The notes under the pieces are model-generated. The model searched no databases and was not told the origin of the DNA. It was given only the letters and a program-made list of their open reading frames with translations. The translations under genes and the position numbers were made by a program. 64,000 bases of DNA. Origin: Stromatinia cepivora (Eukaryota > Ascomycota > Leotiomycetes > Helotiales > Sclerotiniaceae). The stretch lies in contig RCTD01000008.1 in NCBI GenBank assembly GCA_014898415.1, positions 248,001 to 312,000 on the forward strand. The letters are read 5' to 3'. Positions 21,803 through 34,330 of this stretch are shown here, in pieces; position 1 is the first letter of the stretch; every line of letters begins with the position of its first letter.

Positions 21803-22124
21803 TATTCCCTGTCCATCGTGATGACACTGTTCTCCTGTTATTTCTGATATGGAGTTGGGATTTTTAGCAGTACTACTACGAGTACTGGCCTCTATCATGA
21901 TCCAATTCAAGTCCTTGGATGTAAGGTGCCAGAGTTAGTTTAGTTCTTCTACATTATATAGTTCAGCGTTATGAAATCATAGATTTTGACCTACATCATC
22001 ACGTCATTAACTAATTACTACAGTATATCCAAGCTCCAGCTAATACTTCTACTCCAAATATACACATCCAAGTTATCATCTTCTGAATCTAGTGTCCATA
22101 AGCCGTAACCAGACGAGCCGAGAT

Positions 22125-22650
22125 TTATTGAATCTCAGCCGCTCTATGAAAATCCGGTTCCACATATGCCAAATACGTCACATTAACATCGAAGACAACA
22201 TTCTTCGGATCGTCAAGTGTGTATTTTGGCCACGATACATTGCTCATTTGTGCTGTATTTGGATCCCCGCCAACAATAAAACTTACCCACATCCCACTCA
22301 TCATTACCGCCAACTCGTGAAATGTCTCCGGTTCCCCCTCGAACAGATTCCTCGAAACTACAGTCTCGTATCCCAGACCACCGGTATTGTTAAAAACAAA
22401 AGCTACCTCTTGGAAATGGGTCGCGCCGAGCGACGGACTAATCCCATCCAACAATACGTTGAAGTGATACGAATAACTGCCCACGTTATATTTCGCCTAT
22501 GATAATATCATAAGTCACCGGGGTGCATGTTGTTGCAAGTCTCCCGCCTAAGCTACTGATCGTTTCCACTTTGCATAATAGCCGCCATAAATAATCCATC
22601 GTCTCTTCCCCCACAGACCACAAGTCCGAAGTCGAACACGGAAAAGCGTC
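22125..22650 (-). pseudogene. Carboxylesterase type B relic with internal deletion
   Basis: The 3' part (about 22497-22125) encodes YSYHFNVLLDG, THFQEVAFVFNN and MMSGMWVSFIVGGDPN, then WPKYT and VEPDFHRA. This is the C-terminal end of fungal type B carboxylesterases/lipases, including the TH[F]QE region that carries the catalytic His in this family. The 5' part (about 22640-22560) carries GGRDDGLFMAAIMQSGN, normally found just after the GESAG nucleophile elbow, in another frame and followed by TAG. The roughly 200 residues that should separate the two blocks, and the N-terminus, are missing. It is certainly non-functional. Confidence 0.7.
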
Positions 22651-22975
22651 AAGCAGTCTCACCTTGGAGAGTGGTGTAATGTTTAATATGAGTTTGTGTA
22701 TTAGATGATACCATGAAGTATATTTCAATCGAAGTCAAGGCTTGGTATGCGATATGTTTTGTACAAGTATATATTACCATCAACCTATCTGTAAGGAACT
22801 CATAAGGAGCAACATGCGAAATATCAACAAAGAGCTAAAGCAAATGCAAGAAAATGCAAGGAAATGCAGCCAAAAAATACCATACAACCACATCAAGATG
22901 CAAATAAACAGCTTTTGCAACAAAATTTTCCACCAAATCTCAGAACCCTACATTTGACTCAAAGAGATCAGAGGA

Positions 22976-25900
22976 TCACATTCCTGGAGTATCAAAACCA
23001 GGAGCCTGGGGCCAATTCCCCAAATGTGCTGGATCCCCACCAATACGTGCCCACACCCCAAGAGCTGGAGTGGGCCCATCAAGGACAAATACCATATACC
23101 AGCCCGGCGGACATATATGTGCATTTGGCGGTGTGGTGATCGTACAAGTAATATTAAAACCGCAGGACATCTGAGGGAAGAGTGTTCGTTGACCCATGGA
23201 ATTACCATGTGTACTTACGACCGATCCCAGGATGGAGACTTTGAGGTTTGAAGTCGAGGTAAAGTTTGAGGTGATGGTGAAAGCTACCGTTTGCGAGTAT
23301 GACCAGTCTGTATTATTGAGGGAGAAAGTTGGACGAGGAAGTCCGGAGAGGAGATATGGAGGGGTGAAGACTTCGACGCGGTATTCTTCCGGATGCACAT
23401 TGTCCTGTGGATCAGATCCGGATACCATTACTCGTCCATCGAGAAGGAGAATTGCTTCGGAGTGGTAAAGACGCGCAACTGACGTATTGGCCATTATGCT
23501 CATGCGTGAGTTTATAGGCAGGCGGGGATCGTACAGGACGGCGTTAAAATTGGGGTCTGAGCCGAGTCCAAATCCTGCGAATCCATGATGTGCACCATTC
23601 AGAATAAGTGTTGTACCATCTGGAAGAGACGCCAAACATGGCATTACACGGCGTGAGGGCTGGAATACGTTAGTCAGTGACTGCAATATCAACACAACCA
23701 AACATCTCGAATCCAAGACTATTGGAATTACTGGCTGAACTTTCTGTGCTCATTGAAATCAACCGTCTTTGGGGGGGACTCCAATGAATGTCTCAGACAG
23801 AATAGCACAATTCATTTTGGGGTAAAACAAAAAAAAGATCCTCACCATTCTCTCAATTACCCAAGCAGCATTCTCAGCTTCGGGTTGCATGGAAACACAA
23901 TTATCTATCGCAAACCCGCCCCCAGGTGTGGAACCACCACAAATAAGTACTCCGAGGGGATCCGTATATGGATAATACTGAGGTAGTAAAACCATAGCTC
24001 CTTCAAGAGGATAGTTTCGCCCACCATTCGGATCGTTTACAGCTCCCGGAATATTGGCTAATGTCTTGATAGTCTCGAATGTGACTTCATCTAGAATTCG
24101 TGCTTCATTATAGTACGCGACGAAGATCCCGGAAGGGATGACGGCGAGGAATGGGTATAGATTATTGGGGTCTGTACGAGCAAGGAAATCTAAATTGAGG
24201 ACTGGTGCACCTGTTGGAGGGAGTAGCTCTAAGCTTGGTGAAGCAGGGGCATTACTGCCAGTTTCCCCGCCCATTATTAAGATAGAACCATTTGCCTTGG
24301 ACTAGTTTAGTACATATTATTCTGCAACTCAAGGTGGTTATACAAACCATAATCATTGCCGTAGGGTACCACCGAGCGACGAGAAGGTGTACCTCGTTTA
24401 CGTTTTCTTGCCAATCATTTGTCCCCCAGATTCCGGGAGATCCATTTGGCCAATAAAATCGAACACCGTAGGTTGATTGGGCGGACCACTAAGACTCACA
24501 GATATTAGTATCATATATTTGAGCTATGGAAATGACGGAAGAAAATGAATGTGTGACAAGCTGAACTGAGATATTGGGATGACACAGAGACACAAGCTAT
24601 ACATGTTTGTACCACGATTTGCGAACCATTAAAAAAGAATATATGTTCTTACCCCTCCCACATCTATCTGTCTCCCCGCAATATCTGGAAGAATAAGTCC
24701 AGCAGAGCAAAATACATCAGTTTTGACATGCATGGGTCTCCATGCCAGGGTAAAATTATTGATGGCTGAAAGATCTAATTCGTATGCTCCTGTCGAATTT
24801 GGCTCACCCGTTCCAAATTTCTCGACGAAGGTCACTTTGCCAGTAATCATTTGGGATGTCATCAATGGTATACACACACCACCTATTAATAGCGAGTGTT
24901 CGCCAGCGCTGGTGCCTACTGGAAATGACCAGTTGTAAAGTGCTGGACCATCCCAGGAGTAATAGGATAAAAGACTATCCCCACCGCATATGGCTGAGGA
25001 ATTACCAGAGCAGACGACTTGGCAGTTGGATTCACTAATCATTGATGCACCAGCTGTTATGATATTTTCTACATCCCCGCAAACTAAATATATTTGTCAA
25101 TTTCAATGTACGACATGTTTGAAAAGAATGATCATGACTTACAGCACTGAGAGCCATACTCAAGGCCAGCTGCATTATACCCGAATGTTTGGCACTGCGA
25201 AAGACAATTTGTCGCGGTATTATTTGAACTGATTATTTGATACGGAAAAGTCCTAATACCTCCTATATTGTCTCTAAAATTTTACTCCATCAGCCTGCAT
25301 GAAATCTAACAATTCTTACGAGGCAACTGACTCTAGGCATCCTTGATAGTTCCAATCACCGGGCAAATCTCTGTTCTGGACAGATGCTGGTTGAGAAGTT
25401 TGTACTGTTCCAAAAGAGTAGACAGACAATCTATTTCCAGCGCCACAAATTTCGCTCGAATTACCACTGCATGGCATGTTACAATCAGCTGGTGACGTGG
25501 CAAGAACTCCTCCATTCTCGATAAAATTATCACAAAAGCATTCCGAGCTATACTCCATACCCGCGACCTTATAATTGAGACCGGAACAAGTCGCAACGCA
25601 AGACTCAACGGTGAGATTCTGATTGTCTGGTTGCTGATATGTTAGGACGCGACCCTGTGCTCCATCGATCCAGCAGCCACTGTAAACCCATCCGGCCGGA
25701 AGATCTGTCACAGATGAGGATGGGGTAGAAGGTGGAGCTGTGGAGCTTAGCGTGGTATTAATCTGGTAGACAGTAAGTCTCCCACTAGCCCCGCAGAATT
25801 CGGAACTATTTCCTGCACAGGGGAAATTGCAATCTGTATTCGGGGTTGACACAGAGCCGGCGGAGAAGAAGTTTCCACAATAACCTGGCAATATCTCTAG

Positions 25901-27284
25901 TCAGTTCATACCATTCATAGAATCAGGAGATTGACTAACATTCTCGTCCATATTCGGTTCCGAAATATGTGTACCCAATACAGCTTGCTTCACATGACTC
26001 TAGTGTCATGTTGCTAGCATCAGAAGTTTTGGACGCAAGTGCTCGAGCACTCGTAGCTTCAGTCTGACATCCGAAATAGTTATATACACCAATTGTTTGT
26101 TGAATTGATGGAGAACTCGTGGCAGAAGGCGTTGTTCCAGCGGTGGTCGTAGTGAATGGTGCTGTTACAATGGCAGTACTATTGAAGTCATATACGTCAA
26201 GTCTGTTGGTGCCGCCACAAAATTCAGATGAGTTGCCGGAACATAATGCAGAACAACCACTGACGCCCTCCAGTGCAAGAGTCCCTCCATTAGACAATTG
26301 GTTTCCACACCCTAAGATAGAGTAAGCTTTTATTTAAGTTGTCAACTTAGTAATTTCCAGAATACACGTACAGCATTCATCCGCATATTCGACCCCCGCT
26401 AATGAGTAGCCTCCTTTTTGACATGCTGCTGTACATACATCGACCGTCATGGGTGAAGCTATAGCTTGGTATATTAAAAGCCGGCCTCCTTGACCTTCTC
26501 TGCCGATTGTTAGAGTGCAATTTGGTCATGAATTAGGCAAAGAACTCACGTGTAACATCCAGAAAAGTTCCAAAGTCCGGATCCAGGGTTAGTTTGAGGT
26601 GGGGTATTTCCGTTCCAGAAAAGATTCAACCTATTTGGACCACCTGCAAGATCGGGAAGTCAGTATGCCTATCAAGGAAAGATTAAGGGGACGAGGGAAA
26701 TGAGGTTAATGTCGTGGGTGACAAGATAAGTGCACATGAGGAAAGATAAAAATGGGATTTGAGATCAGGGAACAGAATGAGGTAGTAAGAACAAAGGATC
26801 CAGTGAACCGGTCAAGCTTACCGCAAAATTCAGTAGCATTTCCAGAGCATTTCATGCTACAATCTGAAGCTGGCGCAGGTCCAGCTCCAGCTGCAAGGCT
26901 ATTACCACAATCTAAATGAACTTTTAGTATTGATATGTCATTTGTTCTGAAAGCTTGAAAATAACATACAACATTCTGAAGAATACTCCGTTCCGGCATA
27001 GTTGAGATTCTTGGAAGTACAATATGAGATGCATGACTCATCAGTCATATTTGCATTGTCAATGTATTCTCCCTCGAACAATGTCCGACCAATGTCTACG
27101 TAACAACCTTGAGATGTCCAAGTTCCTGGTAGACTTTGAGAAATGGCGAGTCCCTCCTGGAGAACATGATCAGAGGCAGCAACGAAAGCTGCAAGCTAAT
27201 ATGAGTTAGTAAAGTCAAGGCAAATGAAGAAGTCAAACTCACAAGAAATGTCACAGCTGCGCTGTGAAAATAATCTGCAATCAT
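22976..27284 (-). CDS. Secreted glyoxal oxidase with five WSC domains, 12 exons
   Basis: Exons 27284-27243, 27195-26970, 26911-26822, 26643-26550, 26499-26372, 26311-25940, 25884-25320, 25273-25143, 25083-24653, 24488-24348, 24295-23846 and 23659-22976 all join in phase: 1117 residues. A signal-peptide-like N-terminus precedes five WSC domains (each with paired CxGNSSEFCG-type ends). The glyoxal/galactose oxidase fold follows: copper-radical Cys in VFCSAGL, thioether-partner Tyr in ARWYPTAM, Tyr-His in RLYHSEAIL, and His in VSTHGNSMGQR, then the DUF1929-like C-terminal domain. The family oxidises aldehydes and makes H2O2 for peroxidases; WSC domains bind wall or plant glycans. All expected radical-site residues are present, so activity is likely. 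Many WSC boundaries coincide with introns, consistent with domain duplication. Confidence 0.93.
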
Positions 27285-29524
27285 GGCAGTTTTTTATTTT
27301 GAGTCCGAGATTGGGGTTAGATAGAAAGTGTGAAGAAGAATGTGAGTGCTATGATTGAAAACTTAGGTTCGTTATACGAAGAGCTAATGTCTGCTATATG
27401 AAAAAGAGATAAAATTGAGAAGGAAGTCGAGAGACGAAGTAGTTGTACAGCATACCTAGGGTGGTAGGTGCATACTTCTATTTTGAGTAGAAAATTTCTT
27501 CTAATTCTAAATAGAGAAGGTTCCGCCCTCTGCCCTTTCTTCTTTGCCATCAAAGATTGAATTGATGCACCTTGTGCATCTCTAATGACCACGAAGATTG
27601 CATTCGTAGCGTACAGCAATTCGCATCGAGTGTGACTGCATAATAAAACGCTCGAACGAATTTATGCCGTGTTGAGGGGATTCTATTTTGAGCTGATACA
27701 TATGAGACTCATTGGCTCTGCGGAAATGTGTATAGTATTGATAGACGGTGGGAATTAGACTTAATCATATTTCCTTCGTGATAGAAGGTATTACTTAAGT
27801 ACAATGAAGCCAATCTTTGACGAATGATTCCTTACGTGTAGTTAGGCATTTGGGTGAAAAGGAAGACTTTGAAGTGATAAAGTTACAAAATAGATGTTGA
27901 TAGTAGATGCTGTGGTCAAAAACGCGCTAGCGTGTTATCGTGGCGGACTTCACCCCGCAAATGAAACATCTCCATCACTGACTATCAACAAAACAAATAT
28001 CAAACAACATGAAATCTTCAATTTTCCCATTGTTACCACTCAAATATCTCATGATGATGAAAATATGCCCGGAAAGGTTCTGTCAATCTGTAATTTATTC
28101 ACCATGATTGATCTCTTGAAAATCTTACTTGGGAAACATGACCCGAGAACAAAGTAACAGGTATAAAAGGCCTTGCATATTTCGGGGAGCTGACCACTAC
28201 AGAAGTACTACATAGACAACTTCATCGTTGTCCCTCTTCGGTTGCAAGCAATTATTCCATTCGGAGAAATGGTTCTCACATTTTGTTCTGCTATTATACA
28301 TGGCCAAAGGACAAATGTTGTCTTGTACTGTCAGTAGCCATGGATATACGAAACTACGCTTTGAAAATATGGTCGTGGTTTCTTCTTACTCAGGTTCACT
28401 TCCAGAATAATCATGTAGAGTTTCTAATGCGGAGGCTATATATTCCATTGCAAGAAAGGCTAACATACCATTGTGTTACTCTTCCCGACGCAATTTCAGC
28501 TCCTTGATATACACTGCATTGCGGTATCACAAGAAGTCATCGCACGGGGCCATAATCCGTCGAGACCCTGCGCAAATCATAGGCAACAACTTACCAATAT
28601 TGCGGCTCCGATGAAATAACCTTTGGAAGTATAAACCCTTTCCTCAATCTGGCACCAGCTGAAATTTAAGCTCCACAACAGAAACATCTCAAAGTTTGAA
28701 AGGCCTCAAGTAACGTCGCCAATTTTCGAAGCGATGATTATGAATGTGATATGGGAGCAAGAATCGCGTAGGAAATGTGCGATATGCCAAAATCCCACCA
28801 TTTTGTTCCAGACCTCTATGGTCCGAACCATATTTCGTATTTTGTGGTGGGTTCCGTCTCAATATGGGGAGTGTCAGCTGGCCGAGTTTGCATTGATTGA
28901 CACCAAACTTTCCTTTTACTGCAGACTTCATGCGCGTTTCTTTTTCTTTTACCATAACGATCGAGGAGGAAATGTTCCTTTCAAATACACTTCAAGCCTT
29001 TATCATTACTTTTCCGGCCCTATCCCAAGAACAAACTCCTATAATTCAAGGGAGTCTCATGAACAATCTTGTTAAGTGGCATTGATCTCTCAATATATTG
29101 CGTATCTGCTGTGGAGAACATGCAAATAGCTCAAGGCTAAGAAGTATGCATTTTTAATATCCGTTGGCAAACGGTACAATTCTGGTTCACGGTGGAAATG
29201 ACTTAAAAAGAAAAGTTCTTCTCTGGACCAGAAGAATTTCGTTCCACCTCTCTTCCACATTTGTCTGAAGAATGCTATATGCGGTCTGTTATCGTACCAC
29301 TGCCTTACCGTACCATCACGGTTTTTTGAAATATTTTCAAGCCCGTCTGTGGGATTTCAGCCCAGATTACCGCTTGCTTCAGCTTAGCAGTAGGATGAAA
29401 AGGCGAAGTCTCATTTTTGTATCGGCATATTTTCCATTCGTATTATGAACTTGTAGGAGACTATATATACTAAGACTTCACACTTTTTGGACCAGGAATT
29501 TGAATTGATTATTGCCCACGAAAT
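27285..29524. other. Long intergenic region
   Basis: This holds the upstream region of the glyoxal oxidase gene. ATG-led plus frames at 27894-28157 (87 codons) and 28734-29075 (113 codons, with CAIC near its start) have weak coding character and no splice support; I leave them as doubtful. Confidence 0.4.
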
Positions 29525-30644
29525 ATGAAGCGGTTTACCATGGCCTCATCTGTGGTCCCTGTTAGCAGTCCTAGCACTTCTATATCCGCAGCTTCATCAG
29601 CATCAGTCTTTACGCATATTATCAACTCTATCAAGAATTCTACAACGAGTTCATCATCCTTGACACAGTCAACCATCACAACTATTTCTACAACAACCAG
29701 CAGGAGCAGCTAAAATCCCCCAACGACCAGCACCACTTTCTTTACTTCTACCTCATCAACAACTTCACTTAAAAGTACATCCACATCTTCTCCATCTACA
29801 TCTACGACTCCACCTACATCTTCGACTCCACCAGTTTCAATTATGTGTACTTCTGCACCCTTGCCTTCCATTCTAGGCTTCACTGCACTTTTAGACCCGC
29901 TCACATATACCAATATACCTAGGAAGAGGACTGCTCTGCCTTCAATCTGCTCTCTAGTTCTGACTACTACTAATGCAGCAACTGAACTTTCAAGTACTAC
30001 CACAGCCACATCAACTCATGGATGTTTGAACGGGCCTTGCGCTGCTCCAACGCCCACTTCGTGCTCATTTTACTCATATCTGGATGGCGTTATGGGATGT
30101 GGACCAAACGGATACCCTGCATCCTATGGTTTAAATTACTGTAATAAATTCTTGACTGCTATGGGAAACATGGACGACGCGGGGAAAAAAAAGTAAGGCA
30201 CAGCATTTAAACGTCCAGTCTCCAGCCCGCAATAATTGCCTCTTCAGATGAAGGTTCCATGGTAAACAATTGCTGACATCAGAAGGGATGACGGGTGCAA
30301 TGCTCTGTTTGCAAAATGCCCTATTAAAATTCGGACAAGGTACTTCAATCACATGTGATGCTCTCAAACATTATGCTTTTGGAACCCATGCGAATCGTTA
30401 CGTCCAGAATGGAATTTGCGATCTTGGTGCTGCAGACTGGGAAGTCATTGTGGATACTGTAGGAGTTTCAAACATGTGGTCGAGTCTTAATGCAGCAGGT
30501 CAAAGTCTATCAGCAATTGGGCAATGTGCGAACCTCTTCTTTTGGACAGCCGAAGGAATCTCTGGCCAGCCAGTTGCCCACTGCCGAACCCGTTCTGAAT
30601 GTGTTCGCTTAGTTATTGTATCTTCATGTTGTCATGTTCTATGA
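29525..30644 (+). pseudogene. Ser/Thr-rich protein with Cys-rich C-terminus, internal TAA
   Basis: Exon 1 is 29525-30192 and exon 2 is 30254-30644, joined by a 61-nt intron (GTAAGG..GAAG) in phase, for 353 codons. TAA at 29711-29713 interrupts a Ser/Thr/Pro-rich mucin-like stretch, which continues in the same frame for more than 60 residues afterwards. The later part has regularly placed cysteines (CSFYSYLDGVMGCGPNGYP, YCNKF, ITCDALKHYAFG, NGICDLG), typical of a secreted fungal wall or surface protein. No signal peptide is seen at the first ATG, so the true 5' end may be lost or further upstream. Exact family not recognised. Confidence 0.5.
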
Positions 30645-31901
30645 TGGCATTGGAACAGTTCTTTTCGTTATCTGCATTCTTGTTGATTCAATAAATGGAA
30701 CAGTTTCTCAAATTATGGGCTGCTGTGAGACAATCCTTTGATGTGGTTACCCCGGAACTCCTGCGCCACAATTGAAGAAGATGGGCAACACTTTCTCGCG
30801 CTTTCTGCATAATTCAATCGAGATATCAATAGTTTGAAAGCAGTAATCAGACTTCCTGGATATCAGCGTCGATCGTTTCTGTAATGGAGTTCTTGTGGTT
30901 ACAATTTGCATGATGTCAGCCTATAGGTTGCCAAACTTGCTGTGGTTGTGAGCGTTTTGCAGTCAAACTTCAGCTGACATCTCCAGCATTCTTGGGGAAA
31001 ACGAACTAATGTCCCAATGAGGGAGGACATATTGAGAAAAATGCCCATGTTATGCATACGTTAGTGTAGTATTCAGAAAGAAATATGTTTATTATGGCGT
31101 TGATAAATTGGAATGGCGCATCTCTGATGGTCTTGCTAACGATTATTGCTTCTTGGTACCTACCAAGATTAGGATATAGCATTCACCGCTAACCAATCGG
31201 CTTGTATGATAGCACTCGGTGATTGGATGTACCATTGCACATGGAATAGCCAGAATTCATGCATCAAATGTGCGTTGAAGAAGCAGCCACCTATTTTGAT
31301 ACAAACCAACAGCATGTGATATTTAATCTTATTGGCAACCAGAAGTTGTACAGCTGTAAGCGGCTCGGGTAAGCAACAAATGGCTTGCTCCCTATGAGAA
31401 TATGATATTTTGGCTATTTCAGAAAACAAGTTTCTCCACCTCGGAATTCCCTTTTCGGCCAAGGGCTGCATGATGATGGTTATGTGAGAGCCGCGTTAAA
31501 ACTTTCCGTGGCCCCGAAATCATATATAGGTTAATCACTCGTGTATCTACATACCATCAGACATGATAGTTTGAATTTATTGATTTCTTTCAGCGGGATA
31601 AAGATGGGGCCTTGGAACTTAACATCGATGGGCTTTTGTACGCAACGGCGCGCTACACATGGGCCCTAGAAATCGATTTCATTGACATTGAGATGCAAAG
31701 GTAACCTTATTTCTCTACCCCGCTCATTCGTGCTACTATTAAAGGATGGGAACCACGATCATGTAGTTCCAGATCAGGCTGTTTACTTGAGCACTGCATT
31801 GTAAGTCAATTACCCAATTCTAATGGTACCAATGCAGATCATTGGCAACTGATAGGGGACTTATTCTCTGAAATCTTGTGCGGTACCATTCGAGCGGCAA
31901 G
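30645..31901. other. Intergenic with one orphan exon candidate
   Basis: 31594-31700 lies between a TTTCTTTCAG acceptor and a GGTAACC donor. It is open on the plus strand with good coding character (DGALELNIDGLLYATARY), but I found no partner exon. A 100-codon minus frame at 31169-31471 is doubtful. Confidence 0.35.
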
Positions 31902-33730
31902 ATGCTCACGTTGTGGTTCTTTCTCTTGCTGCCAGTGACTCAGACTGTGCAAGCAGCTTTGAGCATCGTAGTATCCAGTTCTCAAGCTACAAACCCGGCT
32001 TCTAACGCCGTTGATGGAAAATCCAGCACATTTTGGCATAGCGAATATAGCCCTGTGCCCCACTACCACACACCATATACCTTGACACAGGCTCCTTGCA
32101 GCTTCTCAATGGGTTCACCTATCTTCCACGTCAGGATGGAAATCATAATTGGAACATTGGAGCATATTAATTGGCTGTAAGTACAGACAATAAGACATGT
32201 GAACCACGGTTGCGATCTCCACCTTCTAAGATGATGTTACGAAAAAGACTGTAGGGTTTGATAGTACACAAGCTCGATACTTCCGTTTGAATGCTACTTC
32301 CGAAGCTGGAAACTGTGGCCAATGGACAAGCGCAGCATAATTCGGTTTCTTACTCGCGCCTACTGTTGTCGGAGGCCTATGGGTGTGGGGCCCTGTCATT
32401 AACATGCCGCTTGTACCTGTTGCTGGTTTTATTGAGTACTCTACAGGAAATATTTGGACTTTCGCAGCATATTTCAGCCGTGTATAACTTTACAACTGGC
32501 GCTACATCATCGGTCAATGTCTCTAATACTCAGCATGATATGTTCTGTCCTGAGATGTCTTTAATTTTTGACGGAAAAGCAATTGTCACCGGTGGGGACA
32601 CTGCAAATAAGACGAGCATCTATGACTCTTCCACCGATCAATGGGTTGCAGGGCCGGTTATGAAGATTCCTCGCGGTTACCAGTCAACGACTACAACATC
32701 AACAGGAAAGGTCTTCAATATTGGGGGATCCTGGAGCGGTGGGTATGGCGGAAAAATGGAGAGATTTACGACCCTAGCACTAATACACGGTCTCTACTTC
32801 CAGGTTGTCCAGTCGCACCTATGCTCACAGCCGACGCACAAGGTGCTTTCCGTACTGATAATCATGCTTGGTTGTTTGCATGGAAAAATGGCGCTGTATT
32901 CCAGGCTGGTCCTAGTAAAGCAATGAACTGGTATGGAACAACTGCTACTGGCTCTCAAAAGGCTGCAGGTCTTCGCGCTTCTGATATCGACTCCATGTGT
33001 GGAAATGCAGTTATGTATGATGCAGTCAACGGAAAGATCTTCACAGCAGGAGGATCTCCAAGCTATCAGAATTCGGATGCAACTAAGTAATAATGTTCAC
33101 CTCATCACCATTGGAAGTCCTAACGAGGCACCTACAGTACAAATCCTAAAATCAATGACTTACAAACGAGCATTCGCAAATTGTGTCGTGTTACCTGATG
33201 GAAAGGTACTTGTGACCGAAGGCCAACCATATGCCGTTCCTTTCATTGACACTGATGCTGTGTTGACGCCAGGGTTGTGGGATCCCACGACGCAGACCTT
33301 CACAATTTTACCCCCTCATACCATACCAAGAACATATCACAGTATAGCCCTTCTCATGCTCGATGGAAGAGTCTTCACCGGCGGCGGAGGATTATGTGGA
33401 TCAAGCTGCGCCACAAACCACGCCGATGAACAAATCTACCGTCCAGCCTACCTTTTCACCTCCAATGGAACTGCTGCCATCCGTCCCGTTATCTTCTCAG
33501 CTATATCTACTGTTGCTGTGGGAGGAACAGTCACAATCACAACCGATACCGCTGTAACCAGTTTCTTAATTACTCGATATGGATCAGCGACCCATACTGT
33601 AAATACAGATCAAAGGCGAATCGCATTAACGCCTGTAACGGCAAGTGGAAGTACATACACCTTTACGATTCCGAATGATCCTGGAATTGCACTACCAGGA
33701 TACTGGGCTCGGAAGTTCGGAACCTGGTAA
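31902..33730 (+). pseudogene. Galactose oxidase, heavily disrupted
   Basis: The ATG at 31902 opens a good signal peptide, then an F5/8 type C (discoidin) domain (NPASNAVDGKSSTFWHS). The oxidase fold follows in pieces: HDMFCPEM (radical-site Cys), RGYQST, DNHAWLFAWK, MCGNAVMYDA, RTYHSIALL (Tyr-His), ATHTVNTDQRR (His). The pieces lie in different frames. One base is missing in the A-run near 32754, one is extra near 33087, and there are stops such as TAA near 32168 and 32337. The C-terminus ends abruptly after LPGYW, where a beta-strand segment normally follows. Every catalytic residue survives, so inactivation looks recent. Secreted enzyme by family; copper-radical oxidation of galactose and similar alcohols. 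Confidence 0.85.
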
Positions 33731-34330
33731 GATTATTGTATTGAATATCAAATTGCATCTTGTATAATGAGTAATCCATTATCCATCCATGATAATTCGA
33801 GCGTTTGATATTTTCCATCCCTTGCGAGCTTTAGCGTGACCGGACCTGTGTACGAATTGGTTGCGGTACAACATTTGGTATATGCATATGCATGCAATGC
33901 AGTAAGCAGCCACATTAATAATAACTAATCGCACACCAACTGACCAATGGTTCCTGATTGGTTGATTACGCAACTGTTGAACAAGAAATGGACCATTGAT
34001 AGCGAATTGATAAACAATCATCCTCAATCATACCACGTTATCCAATGAGAAGTGAGAAAGACGTCCCAAATATGAGGGGTAGTTTTACAAATTCTGATAG
34101 CGTGATCTTTGGGAGTGAATCATTGGGTCGAGATTTAGATGCTCAAAGGGATTTACCTTTTGGGTGCGTGATGTCATCTTTGAATGCAAACGTATAAAGT
34201 TCGTCAGGTATCCTTTATTTCGAACGGGAACTTTAATCTTCATTTGGTATCTTCATTTTTGAGAATTTTAATACCGATAAGTACATTTAAATACATTCAA
34301 ATACAATCTACAGAGTAGCAATTCGCAATC
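33731..34330. other. Intergenic, promoter of the catalase-like gene
   Basis: No supported gene. An 82-codon minus frame (33779-34027) is not convincing. Short direct repeats (ACATTTAAATACATTCAAATAC) lie just upstream of the next start codon. Confidence 0.4.

Noticed and set aside
27317..27619. 100-codon minus frame upstream of the glyoxal oxidase
   Set aside because: It starts at TTG, has no domain, and occupies the promoter/5' UTR position.
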